From Lachnospiraceae bacterium UBA3732 (GTDB taxonomy: Bacteria > Bacillota > Clostridia > Lachnospirales > Lachnospiraceae), in NCBI GenBank assembly GCA_002372545.1, contig DFHD01000049.1, positions 1-20,514 on the forward strand: a DNA stretch of 20,514 nucleotides, in the 5' to 3' direction. Below the pieces are notes generated by a model. The model did no database searches. It worked only from the letters and a program-made list of their open reading frames with translations, and had not been told where the DNA came from. This document shows positions 14,640 through 20,514 of this stretch, in pieces. Made by a program: the position numbers and the translations under genes. How positions within the stretch are numbered: the first letter of the stretch is position 1; each line of letters starts with the position of its first letter.

Positions 14640-14856
14640 GGAACGTGCAGAAGGGAATAAACAGAAAGAGAAAAATAAACAGAGCGCAAGAAGAAAACAG
14701 ACAGAATGTAAAAAAGAGAACAGACAGGATAATGGAAAAAGTGGATAACAGGAAAGAAGATAATAGAAAAGAAGATAGCAGGCAGGAAAAACAGATCAGA
14801 TGATAAACAATTAAGAATAGTAAGAAAAGAAAGAAAAGAAAGACGAGGAAAGAGAA
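14640..14856 (+). other. Long purine-rich untranslated leader before aspS
   Basis: About 215 bp between the T-box terminator and aspS are almost all A and G on the coding strand, with C and T scarce. Words such as AACAGA, GAAAAGAAGATA and AAAGAAA recur. I see no gene, promoter or hairpin. The transcript here would be largely unstructured. A near DnaA box (TTATCCACT on the minus strand, about 14740) is isolated and probably chance. Confidence 0.6.
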
Positions 14857-16608
14857 GTGGAAACGAAGAACATCTATCGTGACAAGACAATGGACAAGAT
14901 GAGTGAGGCGGACGTAGGACAGCATGTCCGTCTGGCGGGCTGGGTAGAGAATATCCGGGATCACGGAGGCGTATCCTTTGTGGATCTCCGGGATATGTAC
15001 GGCGTTATGCAGGTTGTCCTCCGGGATACAACACTGCTGGACGGCATCGTAAAGGAACAGGCCATTTCCGTAGAGGGCGTGGTGGAGCACAGGGACGAAG
15101 AAACCTACAACCCCAGGATCCCCACGGGAACCATTGAGCTGGAGGCTCATTCCATCGATATCCTGGGCAGGATGTACAGTCAGCTTCCATTCGAGATCAT
15201 GACCTCCCGCGAGGTCAGGGAGGATGTCCGGCTGAAGTACCGCTTCCTGGACCTTCGGAATGAAAAGGTAAAGGATAACATCCTGTTCCGTTCCAAGGTG
15301 ATTTCTTATATCCGCAGAAAGATGGAGGATATGGGCTTTGTGGAGATTCAGACGCCCATTCTCTGCGCGTCGTCGCCGGAGGGCGCAAGAGACTATATTG
15401 TGCCATCGCGCCGGTATAAGGGCAAGTTTTATGCACTGCCCCAGGCACCCCAGCAGTATAAGCAGCTGCTGATGGTTTCCGGCTTTGATAAGTATTTCCA
15501 GATTGCTCCCTGCTTTCGTGATGAGGACGCCAGGGCGGATCGTTCCCCGGGAGAGTTCTATCAGCTGGATTTCGAGATGAGCTTTGCTACTCAGGAGGAT
15601 GTTTTCCGGGTGGGCGAAGAGGTGCTGACGGATGTCTTCAGGAAGTTTGCGCCTGAGGGAAGCTTTGTTACAGAGGCACCCTACCCCGTCATCAGTTACA
15701 AGGATGCCATGCTGCAGTTCGGTACAGATAAGCCGGATCTCAGAAATCCTCTGCGGATCATCGATCTCTCGGAATTCTTCCAGGCCTGCACATTTAAGCC
15801 CTTCCATGGAAAGACTGTCCGCGGTATCAATGTACCGAAGAAGCTCTCCAAGGGTCAGCATGAAAAGATGCTGAAATTTGCCCAGAGCATCGGCATGGGC
15901 GGACTGGGCTATCTTGAGGTGCTGGAGGACGGCAGCTATAAGGGTCCCATCGACAAGTTTATCCCCGAGGAAAAGAAGGAGGAACTGCGGAGCCTGGCAA
16001 ACCTTTCGGTCGGCGACACCATCTTCTTTATCGCGGATGTAGAGGCTTTGGCCAACCACTATGCCGGCCAGATCCGCAACGAGCTGGGCGCAAGGCTGGA
16101 TCTCATCGAGAAGAACAGCTACCGCTTCTGCTTCGTCAATGATTTCCCGATGTTTGAGATCGATCTGGAAACCAAGAAGATCGGATTTACCCATAATCCA
16201 TTCTCCATGCCCCAGGGCGGACTTGAGGCGCTGAATACCAAGGATCCGCTGGATATCCTGGCATATCAGTACGATATTGTGGTAAACGGCGTTGAGCTTT
16301 CCTCCGGTGCGGTCCGGAATCATGATATGGAAATAATGGAAAAGGCCTTTGAAATCGCCGGCTATTCCAGGGATGTGCTTGAGAAGAAGTTTGGCGCCCT
16401 TTATACGGCGTTCCAGTTCGGCGCACCGCCGCACGCGGGAATGGCTCCCGGAATCGACCGGATGATCATGCTCCTCAGAAACGAAGAGAATATCCGCGAG
16501 GTTATTGCCTTCCCCATGAACGGCAACGGACAGGATATGCTCTGCGGCGCACCCGGCGAGGTGACGGAGATGCAGCTCAGAGAAGCGCACATCAAGGTCA
16601 GAGATTAG
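14857..16608 (+). CDS. aspS: Aspartyl-tRNA synthetase, probably non-discriminating (Asp/Asn)
   Basis: Class IIb aminoacyl-tRNA synthetase charging tRNA-Asp, and probably tRNA-Asn, with aspartate. Seen: N-terminal OB-fold anticodon-binding domain (about 1-105), class II motif 1 around GFVEIQTPIL (160-169), motif 2 FRDEDARADRSPGEFYQLDFE (220-240), a bacterial GAD insert in the middle, and motif 3 PPHAGMAPGIDR ending near 535. Length of 583 residues is bacterial type. The RDHGGV segment has His36 where, as I recall, non-discriminating Pseudomonas AspRS has His31 and discriminating E. coli AspRS has Leu. Start is GTG at 14857 behind a GAGGAAAG stretch; the ATG at 14890 would cut off the conserved beginning. 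First gene of an operon with gatC, 10 bp downstream, under T-box control. Confidence 0.95.
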   Translation: METKNIYRDKTMDKMSEADVGQHVRLAGWVENIRDHGGVSFVDLRDMYGVMQVVLRDTTLLDGIVKEQAISVEGVVEHRDEETYNPRIPTGTIELEAHSIDILGRMYSQLPFEIMTSREVREDVRLKYRFLDLRNEKVKDNILFRSKVISYIRRKMEDMGFVEIQTPILCASSPEGARDYIVPSRRYKGKFYALPQAPQQYKQLLMVSGFDKYFQIAPCFRDEDARADRSPGEFYQLDFEMSFATQEDVFRVGEEVLTDVFRKFAPEGSFVTEAPYPVISYKDAMLQFGTDKPDLRNPLRIIDLSEFFQACTFKPFHGKTVRGINVPKKLSKGQHEKMLKFAQSIGMGGLGYLEVLEDGSYKGPIDKFIPEEKKEELRSLANLSVGDTIFFIADVEALANHYAGQIRNELGARLDLIEKNSYRFCFVNDFPMFEIDLETKKIGFTHNPFSMPQGGLEALNTKDPLDILAYQYDIVVNGVELSSGAVRNHDMEIMEKAFEIAGYSRDVLEKKFGALYTAFQFGAPPHAGMAPGIDRMIMLLRNEENIREVIAFPMNGNGQDMLCGAPGEVTEMQLREAHIKVRD

Positions 16609-16618
16609 GAGGAATACC

Positions 16619-16906
16619 ATGCAGATCAAGGATGAGACCATAGATTATGTATCCATCCTGGCAAAGCTGGCTCTTTCCGATGAGGAAAAGGAGCAGGCGA
16701 AAAAGGATATGTCGGATATGCTGGACTACGTGGGCAGGCTGAACGAGCTGGATACCAGTAAGGTAGAGCCCATGAGCCACACTTTCCCCGTTGCCAACGT
16801 GATGCGGGAGGATGAGGTTACCTGCGAGCCGAGACAGGATGAGATGCTGCAGAACGCACCCGAACGGACAGAGGATGCCTTTGTCGTTCCGGCTACATTT
16901 GATTAA
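16619..16906 (+). CDS. gatC: Asp-tRNA(Asn)/Glu-tRNA(Gln) amidotransferase subunit C
   Basis: Small scaffold subunit (95 residues) of the GatCAB complex, wrapping around the GatA-GatB interface so that ammonia made by GatA reaches GatB. Seen: N-terminal YVSILAKLALSDEEKE helix, the LDTSKVEPMSHTFPV middle and VMREDEV...PERTEDAFVVP end, all typical of GatC. Length is standard. Start ATG at 16619 follows AGGAGG at good spacing, 10 bp after aspS, and 14 bp separate its stop from gatA. Operon order aspS-gatC-gatA-gatB supports its role in transamidation. Confidence 0.96.
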   Translation: MQIKDETIDYVSILAKLALSDEEKEQAKKDMSDMLDYVGRLNELDTSKVEPMSHTFPVANVMREDEVTCEPRQDEMLQNAPERTEDAFVVPATFD

Positions 16907-16920
16907 AGGAGGCTGTGAGG

Positions 16921-18405
16921 ATGAAAGAACTGACCAGACTCACAGCGGTAGAGCTGGGAGAAAAGATCGAGGCAGGAGAGATCAGCTCTGTAGAGGCAAC
17001 GAAGGCCTATCTGGACCGGATCGGCCAGACAGATAAAGATGTGCATGCCTATATTACCGTGGATACGGAGGGAGCATTAGCCCGGGCAGAGGAGGTGGAC
17101 CGGAAGATCCGCGCAGGAGAGCTCACGGGGCCTCTCGCCGGCGTACCGGTGGCGGTAAAGGACAATATGTGCATTACCGGCACACTGACCACCTGCGCAT
17201 CCCATATTCTGGATAATTTTAAACCTGTATATACAGCAACGGCAGTGCAGAAGCTACTGGACAGCGGCATGGTGATCCTTGGCCGCACCAATATGGATGA
17301 GTTTGCCATGGGAAGCACCACGGAAACCTCCTATTTCGGTCCCACAAGGAATCCCTGGGATCTTTCGCGGGTACCCGGCGGCTCCTCAGGCGGTTCTGCA
17401 GCGGCGGTGGCAGCGGAAAGCTGCGCGGCTGCTCTGGGAAGCGATACCGGCGGTTCCATCCGTCAGCCTGCGGGCTTCTGCGGTATTACCGGTATCAAGC
17501 CGACCTACGGCCGGGTTTCCCGGTATGGACTGATCGCCTACGGCTCATCTCTGGATCAGATCGGCCCCATGGGAAAGGATGTCAGAGACTGCGCGGCACT
17601 GCTTTCTGTGATCGCCGGGCATGATGAGAAGGATTCCACCTCCGCAGACAGAATGGATACGGATTTCATTACAGGTCTTTCCGATGGCGTGAAAGGCATG
17701 AAGATCGGCGTTCCCGCTGACTACCTTATCGAAGGACTGGATCCCGAGGTAAAGCGTGCGGTGCTCGAAGCGGCGGATAGTTTCCGTGCCATGGGCGCGG
17801 AGGTCGAGGAATTTGACCTCGGCATGGTGGAATATGCCATTCCGGCATATTATGTGATTGCCTGTGCGGAAGCTTCCTCCAATCTGGAGCGTTTCGACGG
17901 CGTAAAGTACGGCTTCCGGGCAAAGGATTTTGAGGGTCTGCATGATATGTACAAGAAGACCCGTTCCGAGGGCTTCGGCACAGAGGTAAAGCGCCGGATC
18001 ATGCTGGGAAGCTTTGTGCTTTCCTCCGGATATTACGATGCGTACTATGTAAAGGCGCTTCGGGTGAAGGCGCTGATCAAGCAGGCCTTCGACAAGGCCT
18101 TTGAAAAGTATGATGTGATCCTGGGACCTGTGGCGCCCACCACCGCACTGCCGGTGGGAGAAAGCCTCAGCGATCCCATCAAGATGTATCTGGGAGATAT
18201 TTACACCGTCTCCGTTAACCTGGCAGGACTGCCGGGCATTTCCCTTCCCTGCGGCTATGACGGAAAGGGCCTGCCCATCGGCCTGCAGCTTCTGGGCCAG
18301 ACCTTTGAGGAAAAGAAGATCCTACGGGCAGCCCATGCCTTTGAGGATTGCTTCCGGGATAAGCTTCGGAGAGCGCCCATGGTGCAGGAAGGAGGGGCAA
18401 GGTGA
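16921..18405 (+). CDS. gatA: Asp-tRNA(Asn)/Glu-tRNA(Gln) amidotransferase subunit A
   Basis: Glutaminase subunit of GatCAB: releases ammonia from glutamine for amidation of Asp-tRNA(Asn) or Glu-tRNA(Gln). It is an amidase-signature enzyme with the Ser-cisSer-Lys triad visible: Lys80 in VPVAVKDN, Ser155 in PGGSSGGSA and Ser179 in GSDTGGSIRQPA. Length of 494 residues is standard. Start set at 16921: AGGAGG (16907-16912) is 8 nt upstream, while the GTG at 16915 is only 2 nt from it. The gene overlaps gatB by 4 bp (GTGA), indicating translational coupling. Confidence 0.97.
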   Translation: MKELTRLTAVELGEKIEAGEISSVEATKAYLDRIGQTDKDVHAYITVDTEGALARAEEVDRKIRAGELTGPLAGVPVAVKDNMCITGTLTTCASHILDNFKPVYTATAVQKLLDSGMVILGRTNMDEFAMGSTTETSYFGPTRNPWDLSRVPGGSSGGSAAAVAAESCAAALGSDTGGSIRQPAGFCGITGIKPTYGRVSRYGLIAYGSSLDQIGPMGKDVRDCAALLSVIAGHDEKDSTSADRMDTDFITGLSDGVKGMKIGVPADYLIEGLDPEVKRAVLEAADSFRAMGAEVEEFDLGMVEYAIPAYYVIACAEASSNLERFDGVKYGFRAKDFEGLHDMYKKTRSEGFGTEVKRRIMLGSFVLSSGYYDAYYVKALRVKALIKQAFDKAFEKYDVILGPVAPTTALPVGESLSDPIKMYLGDIYTVSVNLAGLPGISLPCGYDGKGLPIGLQLLGQTFEEKKILRAAHAFEDCFRDKLRRAPMVQEGGAR

Positions 18406-19844
18406 GCAAGGAATTTGAGACAGTCATCGGACTGGAAGTCCATGTGGAACTGAATACGAAGACAAAGATCTTCTGCGGCTGCTCCACGGAATTCGGCGGA
18501 GCGCCCAATACACACGTTTGCCCGGTCTGCTCCGGCATGCCCGGCAGTCTGCCTGTACTGAATAAAGAAGTGCTGCATAAGGCCATCGCCGTGGGGCTTG
18601 CCCTGAACTGCGATATTACCCGGAACAGCAAGTTTGACCGGAAGAATTATTTCTATCCGGATAACCCGCAGAATTATCAGATTTCCCAGCTGTATTATCC
18701 CATCTGCCGGAATGGCTGGGTAGAGATCACGGGAGAGGACGGAAATCCGAAAAAGGTGCGGATTCATGAGATCCATATGGAAGAGGATGCAGGTAAGCTG
18801 ATCCATGACGCCTTCACCGGAGAAACCTATGTGGATCTGAACCGTTCCGGCGTTCCGCTGATCGAGATCGTATCCGAGCCGGATATGCGTTCCGCGGATG
18901 AGGTGGTGGCTTATCTGGAAAAGCTTCGCGAGACCATCCAGTATCTGGGAGCTTCCGACTGCAAGCTGAATGAGGGCTCCATGCGGGCGGATGTGAACCT
19001 TTCCATCCGGGAAAAGGGAACAGAGGAATTCGGTACCCGTACCGAGTCCAAGAACCTGAACTCCTTCCGGGCCATCCGGCGGTGCATTGAGCATGAGACC
19101 GCCCGGCAGACGGATGCGGTTCTTTCCGGCGAGGGCGTGACCCAGGAGACACGCCGCTGGGATGACGATAAGGGCTATTCCTATCCCATGCGCTCCAAGG
19201 AGGATGCGCAGGATTACCGCTACTTCCCGGATCCCGACCTCGTGCCCATCCTGGTCAGCGAGGAAATGATACAGGAGATTTCGGATGAAGCGCCCGAATT
19301 CCGGGATGCAAAGAAGCTCCGGTATAAAGAGGAATATGAGCTTTCGGATTATGATATAGACCAGATCACCGGAGAAAAGCGTCTGGCGGATATCTTCGAG
19401 GGGGCTGTTGCGGAAGGAGCGGATCCCAAGAAGGCAGCCAACTGGCTCATGGTGGAGACCCAGCGTCTGATGAAGGAGACCGGAACCGATGCGGATAAGC
19501 TCGGGTTCAGTCCGAAGCATCTGGCAGAGCTGATCCGGCTTGTCGATCAGAAGGAGATCAACAGCTCTGTAGCCAAGACCGTGTTTGAGGCAGTATTCCG
19601 TGAGGATGTGGATCCTGTGGAGTATGTAAAGGCCAATAACCTTTCCATGAAGGACAGCGCAGGGGCGCTGGAGGAAGCAGTAAAGAAGGCTGTTGACATG
19701 AGCCCCAAGGCGGTAGAGGACTGGAAGGCCGGAAAGACCAAGGCGGCAGGCGCGATCGTCGGCCTTGTCATGAAGGAAATGAAAGGAAAATGCGACCCCG
19801 CCGAAGTAAACCGCCTTATCTCAGAAGAACTAGCCAAACGCTAA
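18402..19844 (+). CDS. gatB: Asp-tRNA(Asn)/Glu-tRNA(Gln) amidotransferase subunit B
   Basis: tRNA-binding and kinase/amidating subunit of GatCAB: activates the side-chain carboxylate of mischarged tRNA with ATP and transfers ammonia to it. Seen: N-terminal ETVIGLEVHVEL cradle-domain start, a zinc site with Cys25, Cys27, Cys40 and Cys43 (CGC and CPVC), the conserved DLNRSGVPLIEIVSEPDM and CKLNEGSMRADVNLS segments, YRYFPDPDL, and a C-terminal helical plus YqeY-like tail (from about 330) that contacts the tRNA. Length of 480 residues is standard. Start is GTG at 18402, overlapping the gatA stop, with GGAGG 7 nt before it. Last gene of the aspS-gatCAB operon as far as terminators show: only a tiny hairpin follows, so transcription may continue into rfbB. 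Confidence 0.97.
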   Translation: MSKEFETVIGLEVHVELNTKTKIFCGCSTEFGGAPNTHVCPVCSGMPGSLPVLNKEVLHKAIAVGLALNCDITRNSKFDRKNYFYPDNPQNYQISQLYYPICRNGWVEITGEDGNPKKVRIHEIHMEEDAGKLIHDAFTGETYVDLNRSGVPLIEIVSEPDMRSADEVVAYLEKLRETIQYLGASDCKLNEGSMRADVNLSIREKGTEEFGTRTESKNLNSFRAIRRCIEHETARQTDAVLSGEGVTQETRRWDDDKGYSYPMRSKEDAQDYRYFPDPDLVPILVSEEMIQEISDEAPEFRDAKKLRYKEEYELSDYDIDQITGEKRLADIFEGAVAEGADPKKAANWLMVETQRLMKETGTDADKLGFSPKHLAELIRLVDQKEINSSVAKTVFEAVFREDVDPVEYVKANNLSMKDSAGALEEAVKKAVDMSPKAVEDWKAGKTKAAGAIVGLVMKEMKGKCDPAEVNRLISEELAKR

Positions 19845-19857
19845 CCACCTGAGGAAA

Positions 19858-19870
19858 ACGGCGAAGCCGT
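19858..19870 (+). other. Small hairpin after gatB
   Basis: ACGGC (19858-19862) and GCCGT (19866-19870) form a tight 5-bp stem with a GAA loop, 14 bp after the gatB stop. No T-run follows, so it is unlikely to be a strong terminator; it may be a processing or chance hairpin. Confidence 0.25.
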
Positions 19871-19905
19871 GACAAATGGAGAGCGTAGTAAAAAAGGAGG
19901 AAAAA

Positions 19906-20514
19906 ATGAGAACATATTTAGTAACCGGCGGCGCCGGCTTCATCGGTTCCAATTATATCCATTATATGTTTGAGAAATACGGCGATGCCATCCGCATCAT
20001 CAATGTAGATAAGCTGACCTACGCAGGAAATCTGGAAAACCTGGCGGATGTGGAGAACCGTGACAATTATACCTTTGTTAAGGCAGACATCTGCGACAAG
20101 GAAGCCATCGAAAAGATCTTTGCGGAAAATGATATTGACCGCGTGGTACACTTTGCAGCGGAGAGCCATGTTGACCGTTCCATCCGGAATCCGGAGGTCT
20201 TTGTGGAAACCAACGTGCTGGGCACGGCAGTCATGCTGAATGCGGCCAAGGCGGCCTGGGAAAATCCGGACGGAAGCTTCAAAGAGGATAAGAAATTCCT
20301 TCATGTTTCCACCGATGAGGTTTACGGTTCACTGCCGGAGGATCCGGAGGCGTATTTCTATGAGACGACCCCGATCGATCCCCACAGCCCCTATTCCGCA
20401 TCCAAGGCATCTTCGGATATGCTGGTGAAGGCGTATATCGACACCTACCATTTCCCGGCCAATATCACCAATTGCTCCAATAACTATGGACCCTATCAGT
20501 TCCCGGAGAAGCTG
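19906..20514 (+). CDS. rfbB: dTDP-glucose 4,6-dehydratase (partial, runs off the window)
   Basis: Second enzyme of dTDP-L-rhamnose synthesis: converts dTDP-glucose to dTDP-4-keto-6-deoxyglucose using bound NAD. The first 203 residues are present; the family is usually about 330-350. Seen: NAD-binding GGAGFIG (8-14), DKLTYAGNLENL typical of RmlB, catalytic STDEVYG with Thr136-Asp137-Glu138, and the YSASK pair Tyr163 and Lys167 of extended short-chain dehydrogenases. The C-terminal part lies beyond position 20514. Start ATG at 19906 follows a strong AAGGAGG. It lies 61 bp after gatB with no promoter visible between them, and about 6.8 kb from rfbA. Confidence 0.96.
   Translation, partial: MRTYLVTGGAGFIGSNYIHYMFEKYGDAIRIINVDKLTYAGNLENLADVENRDNYTFVKADICDKEAIEKIFAENDIDRVVHFAAESHVDRSIRNPEVFVETNVLGTAVMLNAAKAAWENPDGSFKEDKKFLHVSTDEVYGSLPEDPEAYFYETTPIDPHSPYSASKASSDMLVKAYIDTYHFPANITNCSNNYGPYQFPEKL

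Noticed and set aside
14738..14752. DnaA box before aspS
   Set aside because: It is a single near match (TTATCCACT) in an A/G-rich tract, with no neighbours.
14626..16641. Very long open frame (671 codons) on the minus strand opposite aspS and its leader
   Set aside because: It lies antisense to an unmistakable aspS, matches no family I recognise, and has no ribosome binding site or promoter. Codon bias of the real gene leaves the opposite frame open.

Overview
The window reads as chromosomal DNA from a low-GC-phylum Gram-positive of the class Clostridia, most likely a Lachnospiraceae-type gut or rumen organism. Supporting signs are a DnaD/DnaI-type primosome, a Bacillus/Clostridium-type LexA box (GAAC-N4-GTTC), a T-box riboswitch, a secreted CAP protein with clostridial ChW repeats, strong AGGAGG-like ribosome binding sites and an unusually long, diverged PRPP synthetase. 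Base composition looks moderate and even. I see no tRNA or rRNA gene, CRISPR array, transposase, integrase or phage gene, so this is a core-genome region rather than an island.

Layout. Positions 1-5276 are read leftward: murC (cell wall), then dnaD and dnaI (replicative helicase loading), then a prs-like PRPP synthetase. The gap between murC and dnaD carries a cluster of DnaA-box-like sites. A divergent promoter region (about 5277-5688) separates murC from the rightward genes. These are ilvE with a good intrinsic terminator; the uvrB-uvrA excision-repair operon behind a LexA-box promoter; rfbA (dTDP-glucose synthesis) followed by a secreted CAP/ChW protein; a T-box-controlled aspS-gatC-gatA-gatB operon; and the start of rfbB (dTDP-glucose 4,6-dehydratase), cut by the window end.

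How the genes work together. aspS plus gatCAB form the indirect route to Asn-tRNA(Asn) (and, through GatCAB, Gln-tRNA(Gln)). The AspRS carries a His in the anticodon-binding domain where non-discriminating enzymes do, and the leader's specifier loop contains the overlapping triplets GAA (Glu) and AAC (Asn), as in the two-codon T-box described for the Clostridium acetobutylicum transamidation operon. UvrA and UvrB act together in nucleotide excision repair under SOS control. RfbA and RfbB are the first two steps of dTDP-L-rhamnose synthesis but are separated here by about 6.8 kb of unrelated genes.

Most of the window is ordinary housekeeping. The parts worth a second look lie between genes: the DnaA-box cluster, the T-box specifier, the repeat-rich and purine-rich spacers after ilvE, between uvrB and uvrA and before aspS, and the paired direct repeats at the murC promoter. 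I found no clear case for a wholly new biological system.
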